Shown here: positions 7,078-13,159 of the stretch, piece by piece
Layout of the letters: each line of letters starts with the position of its first letter
Numbering within the stretch: position 1 is the stretch's first letter
From: CAYYFV01 sp964451705
GTDB taxonomy: Bacteria > Patescibacteriota > Gracilibacteria > UBA1369 > GCA-2718715
Assembly (NCBI GenBank): GCA_964451705.1
Contig: CAYVIV010000020.1
Location: forward strand, 1 to 15,781
DNA length: 15,781 nucleotides
Direction: 5' to 3'
Position numbers and translations under genes: made by a program
The notes under the pieces: generated by a model
What the model saw: the letters and a program-made list of their open reading frames with translations, nothing else
Database searches by the model: none
Told to the model about the DNA's origin: nothing

Positions 7078-7767
7078 TTAGACCTGGCTATTATCTATTT
7101 GTAAACTTGGCCCTTGAGAGCTAGCAATGTAAATAGACTTAATGTAAGTACCCTTGGAACCTTCTGGCTTGTTGGCCTTAACACCGTCTAATAATACTTG
7201 AATGTTTTGCTCTAGCTTTTCTGCTCCAAACGAAAGCTTGCCGGCTAAACTATGAGTAGAACCAAATTTGTCGACTCTGACTTCTACTTGTCCTTGCATA
7301 ATTTTGGCAATAGCTTCGCTAATGTCTGCGGAGACAGTACCATTTTTTGGTGTTGGCATTTTTCTAGCCTGTCCTAATTGCTTGGCAATTTTGGCTAGGT
7401 CTTTCATAACTGTTGGGTGGGCAATAGCAAAGTCAAAGTCCATGAATCCTTTAGAAACTTTGTCTACTAAGTCTTCTAGACCCGCTTCGATTGCTCCGGC
7501 TTTTTTGGCTTGGTCAACCATTTCGTCTGGGACAAAGGCAACCACCTTGTATGTTTTACCAGTGCCATGTGGCAAGCTTGTGGTAAATCTAAGAATTTGG
7601 TCGGCATGTTTTGGGTCCAGACCAGTGTTTATGTGTAGCTCTATAGATGGGTCGAATTTAACCTTAGAAGTTTCTGGAAGAATCTCCAAAGCCTCTTTAA
7701 GGGTGTAAAGTTCTTTAGTAATGGCAGCCTTGGCTGCGGCATAGTTTTTTGATAGCTTTTTAGCCAT
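7078..7767 (-). CDS. rplA: 50S ribosomal protein L1
   Basis: Full-length 229-residue L1, which binds helix 76-78 of 23S rRNA, forms the stalk at the tRNA exit site and in many bacteria represses its own mRNA. Diagnostic segments include VELHIN-like IELHINTGLDPKHADQ (43-58), LPHGTGK (65-71), MPTPKNGTV (137-145) and VRVDKFGSTH (163-172). It has its own promoter and a leader of about 60 bases with alternative hairpins, and ends at the bidirectional terminator. It is separated from rplK by a DM13-domain gene, so the usual tight rplK-rplA pair is broken. The ATG has no Shine-Dalgarno sequence. The stop is TAA. Confidence 0.97.
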   Translation of the reverse strand: MAKKLSKNYAAAKAAITKELYTLKEALEILPETSKVKFDPSIELHINTGLDPKHADQILRFTTSLPHGTGKTYKVVAFVPDEMVDQAKKAGAIEAGLEDLVDKVSKGFMDFDFAIAHPTVMKDLAKIAKQLGQARKMPTPKNGTVSADISEAIAKIMQGQVEVRVDKFGSTHSLAGKLSFGAEKLEQNIQVLLDGVKANKPEGSKGTYIKSIYIASSQGPSLQIDNSQV

Positions 7768-7777
7768 AATAATTTGG

Positions 7778-7814
7778 GTTAGTGGTACGAGCCTAACTGG
7801 CTTTATACAGTTAG
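7778..7814 (-). promoter_or_regulatory. Structured rplA leader with two mutually exclusive hairpins
   Basis: In the rplA leader, CTAACTG (7814-7808) pairs perfectly with CAGTTAG (7799-7793) across an eight-base loop. The same GTTAG can instead pair with CTAAC at 7782-7778, eleven bases before the start codon. The two structures cannot coexist, and the second approaches the start codon. L1 commonly represses its own mRNA through a leader structure, so this is a candidate operator; similarity to the known L1 target was not demonstrated. Confidence 0.5.
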
Positions 7815-7832
7815 TCCCACAAATATAGTCGG

Positions 7833-7860
7833 ATTATAGTCGATTTTATATTTTTTGCAA
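7833..7860 (-). promoter_or_regulatory. Promoter of rplA
   Basis: On the minus strand TTGCAA (7860-7855) and TATAAT (7838-7833) are separated by 16 bases. Transcription would begin near 7826, about 58 bases before the start codon. The -35 region overlaps a small inverted repeat (GCAAG TTTT CTTGC, 7857-7870). Confidence 0.7.
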
Positions 7861-7928
7861 GTTTTCTTGCGACTTTCCTACTACCTACTTGCCAGCTGTA
7901 GTCAAATCAGGCTACTGCCCACTATCTG

Positions 7929-8519
7929 CTAGAGCTGGGCATGACTAAATAAGACTTTGAATGGCACACACCACACTAGCACTTGATTATACTTACTGTA
8001 GTCTATATTACTTGGTAACTTGTAATTAACGTTACCTTTGGTGGCCAAAATTGGCCCTAGATCAATAAAGTCTTGCGCCTGTAAATCTGCCGAAAGATAT
8101 ATATGCAAGTTTGGGCCGTTGACTGTCTGGAAGTTTTCAAATCTGAGGGTTTTTTCATCAGCTGACTGGATTAGCAAAGCCTGCCCCTGCACTTCATGCT
8201 TATTGGCAACAAAATCAGCCTGCGATAACACTTGGACTTGGAGTGGCTGTGCTTCTGGGCTGCTGATTTTTTCGATGTTAGCTGGGTCGGTGTTAGCTGG
8301 GTCTGTGCTAGTGTTTGAGGTGTTGCTTTCTTCGATACTTTCTACTCTGCTATCTGTGCTAATTTGCTCGATACTGGGAGCAGCAGGCTCCAGAACTTGG
8401 CTTGTCTGCCCACCTGGAAATTCCTGGTTGAGTTCAACCACGTTCCATAAAGGTGAAATTAAATAATATGCCACTGCCAATGCTAGCAGAGCTGCAATGT
8501 AGATGATTTTTTTAGACAT
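7929..8519 (-). CDS. Membrane-anchored DM13-domain protein
   Basis: A 196-residue protein with an N-terminal membrane helix (about 5-23), a long acidic Ser/Thr/Asn/Pro linker (about 40-95, with a DPANTDPAN repeat) and a C-terminal DM13 domain (about 97-196). Domain hallmarks are LRFENF (125-130), NGPNLHIYLS (134-143), FIDLGPI (151-157), KGNVNYKLP (161-169), YNQVLVWC (177-184) and the ending F..LFSHAQL. DM13 domains have been proposed to act in redox or electron transfer through the conserved cysteine, here C184, the only cysteine in the protein. The N-terminus lacks a lipobox, so the domain is probably held outside the membrane by the helix. It lies between rplK and rplA with its own -10 element. 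AAAGGTG just before the ATG is a possible Shine-Dalgarno sequence, unusually close. Confidence 0.85.
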   Translation of the reverse strand: MSKKIIYIAALLALAVAYYLISPLWNVVELNQEFPGGQTSQVLEPAAPSIEQISTDSRVESIEESNTSNTSTDPANTDPANIEKISSPEAQPLQVQVLSQADFVANKHEVQGQALLIQSADEKTLRFENFQTVNGPNLHIYLSADLQAQDFIDLGPILATKGNVNYKLPSNIDYSKYNQVLVWCVPFKVLFSHAQL

Positions 8520-8530
8520 AACACCTTTAT

Positions 8531-8536
8531 ATTATA
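8531..8536 (-). promoter_or_regulatory. -10 element of the DM13-protein gene
   Basis: A perfect TATAAT on the minus strand ends eleven bases before the ATG at 8519. The region upstream is AT-rich and shows only a poor -35 match. The message would have a leader of about five bases. Confidence 0.4.
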
Positions 8537-8623
8537 GATTTATATAATTAAAATTTAATAAATTTAACTTAGGATTGCAAACTTAAGCTTAGGATTTATG
8601 TGTTTACTTGAATCTAGTGAATA

Positions 8624-8654
8624 AAACAAAAAACACCCTAGTTACTAGGATGTT
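8624..8654 (-). terminator. Intrinsic terminator of rplK
   Basis: On the minus strand AACATCCTAG (8654-8645) pairs over ten bases, with one G-T pair, with CTAGGGTGTT (8641-8632) around a three-base loop. It is followed by a T-rich run (TTTTGTTTT). It lies 24 bases after the rplK stop, so rplK ends here and the DM13 gene is separate. Confidence 0.85.
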
Positions 8655-8677
8655 TATATAAATATGATAAGAGATTC

Positions 8678-9109
8678 TTAGTCTAAATCTGGAACCTCGA
8701 CACCAAGACGCTTGGCAGTACCGGCAATCACTTTGATTGCGGCATCGATATCGTTAGCATTTAAGTCTGGCATTTTGATTTCTGCAATTTCTCTAAGTTG
8801 ATCTACTGTAATTCGACCGACTTTGTTTTTTTGAGGCTCGCCAGAACCTTTTTTAAGACCTAGCTTTTGTTTGATTAAAACTGCAGCAGGTGGTGTCTTA
8901 CAAATAAAAGAAAATGTCCTGTCCTCGTAGACTGTGATTTCCACAGGAATAATTGTATTACCCTCTTTGCTTGTAGCAGAATTAAATTGCGTACAAAAAT
9001 CTTGAATAGGCAAACCATGCTGCCCAAGTGCAGGACCAACAGGTGGTGCTGGATTAGCTTTACCAGCTGGAATTTGGAGTTTGATAATAGATTTTACGGC
9101 TTTAGACAT
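8678..9109 (-). CDS. rplK: 50S ribosomal protein L11
   Basis: Full-length 143-residue L11, which binds the GTPase-associated region of 23S rRNA and takes part in factor-dependent steps of translation. The N-terminal domain has the proline helix PAPPVGPALGQHG (21-33) and DFCTQFN (37-43); the RNA-binding C-terminal domain has KTPPAAVLIK (71-80) and the ending AGTAKRLGVEV. AAGGA lies only three bases before the ATG, one of the few Shine-Dalgarno-like sequences in the window. It has its own promoter and intrinsic terminator, so it is probably transcribed alone rather than with nusG or rplA. Confidence 0.97.
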   Translation of the reverse strand: MSKAVKSIIKLQIPAGKANPAPPVGPALGQHGLPIQDFCTQFNSATSKEGNTIIPVEITVYEDRTFSFICKTPPAAVLIKQKLGLKKGSGEPQKNKVGRITVDQLREIAEIKMPDLNANDIDAAIKVIAGTAKRLGVEVPDLD

Positions 9110-9137
9110 CTGTCCTTGTTTAAATTAATTACAATCA

Positions 9138-9169
9138 TTTATACCCTACTTGAGCCGTGTTAGTCAAGT
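9138..9169 (-). promoter_or_regulatory. Promoter of rplK overlapped by an inverted repeat
   Basis: On the minus strand TTGACT (9167-9162) and TATAAA (9143-9138) are 18 bases apart. A perfect six-base inverted repeat, ACTTGA (9148-9153) and TCAAGT (9164-9169) ten bases apart, covers the -35 box and spacer and could be an operator. It is too short to be sure of. Confidence 0.6.
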
Positions 9170-9171
9170 TT

Positions 9172-9909
9172 TTATTTGAATAATACTGGATAAAAGTCCT
9201 TAAAACTTGCGTGTAAATCTTTTTGATAATTTATAGCATATAAGATTGTATTGTGTCGGATGACCACGAAGGCTCTATCTATCTTAGAGGGGTTGTTGAT
9301 ATAAAAGGATGCATCGCCAAACTCGTTAGTGGGGTTGGTTTGAATTTGCTTAAAAGAATTAGCGGTAGCTTGAGTAATATTATATGCGAGCTCAGCTTGA
9401 GAAAGATCTTGGAAGGCCATTTCGTAAACTGTGGCAACCTCTTTATTATTGGACTCAATTTGCACTTGATAACTTGCCTGGGCATCAAAGTTGCTAGTGT
9501 CTATTGTATCAAACAATTTACCTTCGAACTCAAGTTCAAAATAATTTTTATTCTCTATATACAAACTAGGCATAAGCATAATAAATCTAGACTTAGCCTT
9601 AAAAATATCGACTAAGGCTTTGACCTTTGCGATGTTTTTATTCTCTGTAGCTTCTAGAGGGGTTTGAGTGTTTTGCGTGGCTTGAGTGGCTGCCTGGGCA
9701 CTGTCTAAAAGTGAGGCATTCAACAAAGGAGCCTGGGCATCTGTAGCTTGCTGAGTAGCGGTCTGAGTTGAGTTTTGGGACTGGGTTTGGCCGAGATTGC
9801 TGTTGGGGCTAGCAGGGTTTTGATTGTGGGCTTTTGTTAAAGCTAGCTCAGTAACTGCAGAAAGCATGAGTAAAGCAAAGACCACCGTGAAAATTGTAAA
9901 CTTGTGCAT
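9172..9909 (-). CDS. Secreted or membrane-anchored protein of unknown function
   Basis: A 245-residue protein that I do not recognise. A hydrophobic N-terminus (about 5-25) could be a signal peptide or anchor and has no lipobox. Residues about 28-90 are a low-complexity Gln/Thr/Ala/Asn linker. The C-terminal domain (about 92-245) mixes helix-like and strand-like stretches and ends with VVIRHNTILYAINYQ and FYPVLFK; it has no cysteines and no motif that I can name. The layout (anchor, disordered linker, small extracytoplasmic domain) matches the DM13 protein. It lies between nusG and rplK with its own promoter. The Gln/Thr linker makes a cell-surface location likely, which is inference. Confidence 0.75.
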   Translation of the reverse strand: MHKFTIFTVVFALLMLSAVTELALTKAHNQNPASPNSNLGQTQSQNSTQTATQQATDAQAPLLNASLLDSAQAATQATQNTQTPLEATENKNIAKVKALVDIFKAKSRFIMLMPSLYIENKNYFELEFEGKLFDTIDTSNFDAQASYQVQIESNNKEVATVYEMAFQDLSQAELAYNITQATANSFKQIQTNPTNEFGDASFYINNPSKIDRAFVVIRHNTILYAINYQKDLHASFKDFYPVLFK

Positions 9910-9931
9910 GCAAATGCTTTATTATAAGACC

Positions 9932-9960
9932 AGTATAAAAAAGTACTGCTGTTTGAGCAA
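9932..9960 (-). promoter_or_regulatory. Promoter of the unknown secreted-protein gene
   Basis: On the minus strand TTGCTC (9960-9955) and TATACT (9937-9932) are separated by 17 bases. Transcription would begin near 9925, giving a leader of about 16 bases. A TATAAT at 9926-9921 lies closer to the ATG but lacks a -35 box. A five-base inverted repeat (9931-9948) overlaps the -10 region. Confidence 0.5.
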
Positions 9961-9968
9961 TCTTTTTC

Positions 9969-10514
9969 TTATTTTAGTTTGATTTGGTTGAAATCTAACT
10001 CAACTGGTGTTTCACGACCGAACATAGATATTAAGACTTTGACCTTACCTTTTTCTTTGTCTACTTGATTAACTTCACCTTCGTAGTTAACAAATGGTCC
10101 ATCTAGGATAACAACTTGCTCCCCGACCTCGACTGTAATTTTGAATTTGGCATCTTTTTTACCCATATGTTTTTCGATAACTCTCCACTCGTCTGGTGAG
10201 ACTGGGACTGGAATATTTCCAGAACCCACAAACCCTGTGACATTAGGGGTGTTTCTAACTACATACCAGGAGTCATCTGTTACATCCATATTTACCAAGA
10301 CATAACCTGGGAAGATTCTTTTTTCCTCCTCTACTGGTTCGCCTTTTTTCATAACAATTTGAGTTTCTTTGGGAACAACGACATTAAAAATATAATCTTG
10401 CATGTTCATGGTGTCTACTCTTTGGAGCAAGGCTTGCTTTACAGCATCTTCGTAACCAGAATATGTGTGGATTACATACCAGTTAACACCAGTGTTACCG
10501 ACTTGTTTGACCAT
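9969..10514 (-). CDS. nusG: Transcription termination/antitermination protein NusG
   Basis: Full-length 181-residue NusG, which binds RNA polymerase through its N-terminal domain and links it to Rho or the ribosome through its KOW domain. The NGN domain spans about 10-115, with WYVIHTYSGYE (12-22) and the FPGYVLVNMD segment (68-77). VRNTPNVTGFVG (86-97) is the usual signature before the linker. The KOW domain (about 125-181) contains GEQVVILDGPFVNYEG (126-141). It follows secE by 26 bases. Its presence is consistent with Rho-dependent termination, relevant to the C-rich spacers in this window. Confidence 0.97.
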   Translation of the reverse strand: MVKQVGNTGVNWYVIHTYSGYEDAVKQALLQRVDTMNMQDYIFNVVVPKETQIVMKKGEPVEEEKRIFPGYVLVNMDVTDDSWYVVRNTPNVTGFVGSGNIPVPVSPDEWRVIEKHMGKKDAKFKITVEVGEQVVILDGPFVNYEGEVNQVDKEKGKVKVLISMFGRETPVELDFNQIKLK

Positions 10515-10540
10515 AGGAATATAATTTAATAATTAAGGTT

Positions 10541-10864
10541 TTACTCTGCAGCAGCTGGCTCGACAGGAGTTGTATTAATTTGAATATTAGAACTATCAAC
10601 TGTGTTACCCTCGGAGTCAGTAATGTTTATAGCAGATGTGTCTATGCCTAATTCTGCTGGATCTACCAAGTTTTGAAAACTTGACTTTGGAGACATTTCT
10701 AAAAGCTGAGTGTAACCAGCCTTAAAGACACCGTCTATAAAGGTTAAAGCTAGCGTAGCAACTGTAGTAAATATGATTGTAATGATAGTAATATTAATAG
10801 CGTGATTTTTTGTGGGCCAAGTTACTTTTTTGATTTCTGCTATACTTTCTTTAAAATAGTTCAT
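10541..10864 (-). CDS. secE: Preprotein translocase subunit SecE with C-terminal extension
   Basis: SecE stabilises SecY in the Sec translocon. The hallmark SIAEIKKVTWPTKNH (7-21) amphipathic segment is followed by a single membrane helix (about 23-43), and the gene heads the secE-nusG pair. At 107 residues it is longer than minimal bacterial SecE: about 45 residues after FKAGYTQLLE form an acidic Ser/Thr/Asn-rich tail ending EPAAAE, on the outer face by normal SecE topology. No such tail is expected from the family core. It has its own promoter and is divergent from the pilin-like genes. Confidence 0.93.
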   Translation of the reverse strand: MNYFKESIAEIKKVTWPTKNHAINITIITIIFTTVATLALTFIDGVFKAGYTQLLEMSPKSSFQNLVDPAELGIDTSAINITDSEGNTVDSSNIQINTTPVEPAAAE

Positions 10865-10942
10865 GAGGATAATAAATTAATCTGCTAAAGTACAAGTTAA
10901 AAGTTTGGCAAAAAACCGCCCCTGCACGTTTACTCACTAATA

Positions 10943-10972
10943 ATTATACATAGAGCTAGAAAATGCAAGCAA
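10943..10972 (-). promoter_or_regulatory. Promoter of secE-nusG
   Basis: On the minus strand TTGCTT (10972-10967) and TATAAT (10948-10943) are 18 bases apart. The leader would be about 70 bases. The -35 box lies only a few bases from the -10 of the divergent pilin-like gene, so the two promoters overlap. Confidence 0.6.
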
Positions 10973-10976
10973 AAAA

Positions 10977-10985
10977 TGATATAAT
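10977..10985 (+). promoter_or_regulatory. Extended -10 promoter of the pilin-like operon
   Basis: TGATATAAT is a perfect extended -10 element, identical to that of dut, and has no good -35 box. Transcription would begin near 10992, about 38 bases before the ATG. Confidence 0.55.
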
Positions 10986-11029
10986 GCAGTTAATACCCTA
11001 TATTAATCCCCTATTGAATCCCTAAAATA

Positions 11030-12028
11030 ATGTCTAAAATTTTTAAAAAAGCCCTGGCGTCCTTAGTTTTAACACTTATTTGTGCAATGAGTTTTTCAGT
11101 GTTATCACTAAATCATCAAAGTCTTTTAGACAGTAATCTAAATACAGAGTCTGCAGCAATTACTCACTTACAGTTTGGAGCTGCGACTGCCTATGCCGTA
11201 GCAGACAAACCCTTTATTCCCCTACCAGAAGAGCAATACAAAAAGAACTTCGTCGTAACTAAGGGCGATACCTCGTTACAGAAAACTGCCTTTTTAACGA
11301 CTGCTGGCGCAAAACTTATGAAGTTAATTTTAATTGCCATAGCCAGTTTGATGGCAATAATTTCTGCTATCCAAATTATTGTGGGTCGCGGCCGTGACGA
11401 AAATGCAATGGCTGATGCTAAAAAGGTCTTACTATATAGTATCCTGGGTATTGGTGTGATTATGATAAGCTCAGAGCTTGGCAGAATCTTAAGCCTGGCT
11501 GATGGAGGTTTTTTTGGAGCCCGAGAAGAGGTGTTAGCGAGATTTAAAATCTTTGACCTTAAAATTCAAATTATTATAACTTTCCTCAAATATATAGTGG
11601 CAGCTGTGGCGATCTTCTTTATGACTAAATCAGGCATGCGATTAATTTTTAAGGCAACTAGCGAAGATGAAGTAACTAAAGATAAAGAAAAGATTGTTTT
11701 GTCTGGAGTTGGTCTAATTGCTATGTTAATGGCCAACAACTTGATTGCTAACATTTTCTACCGTATAGACAACCCATACACGACTCCAGAAATAGACCCG
11801 TCTCAGGGTGTCTTGGAACTGATTGGATTTACAAACTTTATTGTTAGTTTTGTCTCTCCGATTTTGATACTAACCTTAATTGTGGGTGCTGTCATGGTTT
11901 CTGCCAGTGGTTTTAGTGAAGACTCTGCAGAAAAAGGTAAAAAAATGATTAAACTTTCTATTGCTGGGATAATTTTGATCTACGGCAGCTTTGCAATTGT
12001 TTCGACAATTATTGCTGGATCCTTTTAA
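11030..12028 (+). CDS. Polytopic membrane protein with three tandem T4SS-pilin-like units (first)
   Basis: A 332-residue membrane protein. A hydrophobic signal-like segment (about 8-27) and a polar N-terminal region are followed by three copies of a two-helix unit: about 93-155, 177-245 and 267-328. In each, the first helix is followed by a charged loop rich in Asp, Glu and Lys (for example GRDENAMADAKK and FSEDSAEKGKK), then a Gly-containing helix of the VirB2/TrbC or CPR 'T4SS pilin' type. Single-unit pilins of this type are normally about 100 residues; a triplicated version is unusual. It is the first gene after the divergent promoter with no Shine-Dalgarno sequence, and is followed 27 bases later by a gene of the same design. 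A structural subunit or membrane platform is inferred; the pilin family is likely but an unrelated helical-hairpin family is possible. Confidence 0.8.
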   Translation: MSKIFKKALASLVLTLICAMSFSVLSLNHQSLLDSNLNTESAAITHLQFGAATAYAVADKPFIPLPEEQYKKNFVVTKGDTSLQKTAFLTTAGAKLMKLILIAIASLMAIISAIQIIVGRGRDENAMADAKKVLLYSILGIGVIMISSELGRILSLADGGFFGAREEVLARFKIFDLKIQIIITFLKYIVAAVAIFFMTKSGMRLIFKATSEDEVTKDKEKIVLSGVGLIAMLMANNLIANIFYRIDNPYTTPEIDPSQGVLELIGFTNFIVSFVSPILILTLIVGAVMVSASGFSEDSAEKGKKMIKLSIAGIILIYGSFAIVSTIIAGSF

Positions 12029-12055
12029 GACTTTATTTTGTTACACAGTATATTT

Positions 12056-13021
12056 ATGTTTAAAAAAATCTTCCTCTCTCTGACCTTGGCAGTCTGCCTG
12101 CTAAGCCCAAGCCTAGTTAGCTCACAGGTAGCCTTGGCAGTCCAAGACGCTCCATTAATAGAACAACAGGGCGTTAATTTACTAGAGTCTTTCGAAACAG
12201 GCACAGGCTTAAAGCTAAAGTCTGATGCTAAGTATAAATATGACACAAGAGTCCCAGGGGCTAGCAATATTGTTAATATGACAAACTCTATTATTGGGCT
12301 ACTCAAATATGCTGCATTTGGTTTAATGCTACTGTTTGTGGCAATTTCGATTACAGAAATGATAGCTGGTGGCGATGAGATTAAGGATATTTATGACAAA
12401 AACAAAAGCTATGCTGTGTCCTTAATAGTCGCGATTGTGATTATTTTAACTGCAGAATTTTTATTTAACGAAGTCTTCTCTTTTGGTGCGCAAGAGTTGC
12501 TAAGTTCCCCTGCCGCCGCCAAGGCGGCGGCAGCTAAAGCCTCTGCAGAAATACTTGGCATTGCTAGGATTTTTGAAATGCTGGCTGGGGCTATTGCTGT
12601 TTTAATGTTTGTAATGGCGGGAATCAATTTAACTGTCAATGCCATAGATGAAGGCGCTGTCGAAAAGGCAAAAAAACAAATTGGCTATGGAGCACTGGGG
12701 GTTTTGGTAATTATTTTTGCAGAGACAGTTGTTCAGGGGGTGCTTTATGCGGATACAAAAAATATAGATGCCCAGGCTGCACGCGAGCTTATGGTAAGCC
12801 TAACAAACTTTACATCGGGTGTGGTTGTGACCTTGTCTTTACTAGCTTTCTTTTATGCGGGATACCTATACGTTTTTCGTGGAATTGAGGACTCAGCTGA
12901 GAAAATTAAAAAAACTCTTACAGGCGCAGTTGCAGGGATTTTAATAGCGGCAGCAGCTTTTGGAATTGTGAATACGGTTGTAAGCCTAGACACTACCAAC
13001 ACTATAGAGCAAAGGCAGTAG
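12056..13021 (+). CDS. Polytopic membrane protein with three tandem T4SS-pilin-like units (second)
   Basis: A 321-residue paralogue-like neighbour of the previous gene. The ATG at 12056 is chosen because it gives a clear signal peptide (MFKKIFLSLTLAV..., likely cleaved after ALA28); a TTG at 12038 in the same frame would add six residues of no evident function. Three two-helix units lie at about 78-140, 170-231 and 248-310, with charged loops GGDEIKDIYDKNK, AIDEGAVEKAKK and GIEDSAEKIKK. The third unit ends FGIVNTVV, close to FAIVSTII in the first gene and FAFVNTIL in the next. An Ala/Lys linker between units 1 and 2 (152-162) is encoded by a striking GC-only palindrome. It probably shares the operon with the first gene. 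The stop is TAG. Confidence 0.8.
   Translation: MFKKIFLSLTLAVCLLSPSLVSSQVALAVQDAPLIEQQGVNLLESFETGTGLKLKSDAKYKYDTRVPGASNIVNMTNSIIGLLKYAAFGLMLLFVAISITEMIAGGDEIKDIYDKNKSYAVSLIVAIVIILTAEFLFNEVFSFGAQELLSSPAAAKAAAAKASAEILGIARIFEMLAGAIAVLMFVMAGINLTVNAIDEGAVEKAKKQIGYGALGVLVIIFAETVVQGVLYADTKNIDAQAARELMVSLTNFTSGVVVTLSLLAFFYAGYLYVFRGIEDSAEKIKKTLTGAVAGILIAAAAFGIVNTVVSLDTTNTIEQRQ
12510..12533. repeat. GC-rich perfect palindrome inside coding sequence
   Basis: An 11-base perfect stem (CTGCCGCCGCC, 12510-12520, with its complement at 12523-12533) around a two-base centre. It is almost pure GC in an AT-leaning gene and encodes the Ala/Lys linker between two pilin-like units. It could be a strong RNA hairpin, a small palindromic insertion, or an expanded Ala codon run. 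Confidence 0.7.
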
Positions 13022-13066
13022 AGCCTATTTGGGCCAAAGAACGGTTTACAAGTTGTCCATTTTGTT

Positions 13067-13084
13067 AAATAGTAGCTATTTTTT
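13067..13084 (+). terminator. Weak possible terminator between the pilin-like genes and the PKD gene
   Basis: AAATAG (13067-13072) can pair with CTATTT (13076-13081) around a three-base loop, followed by three more T. The stem has only one G-C pair, so termination would be weak. It lies just upstream of a good promoter for the next gene. Confidence 0.3.
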
Positions 13085-13096
13085 AGGTGCAAGACT

Positions 13097-13125
13097 TTGA
13101 AATTATGCTAAAATTGTGGTACAAT
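13097..13125 (+). promoter_or_regulatory. Promoter of the pilin-PKD gene
   Basis: TTGAAA (13097-13102) and TACAAT (13120-13125) are separated by exactly 17 bases. Transcription would begin near 13132, about 28 bases before the ATG. The third gene can thus be expressed separately from the two before it. Confidence 0.65.
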
Positions 13126-13159
13126 ATTTAGATATAATTATATATTAGCCAAAAAACCC

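Noticed and set aside
7857..7870. GCAAG-TTTT-CTTGC hairpin as terminator of the DM13 gene
   Set aside because: In the direction of the DM13 transcript the stem is followed by A, not T; it more likely belongs to the rplA promoter region or is chance.
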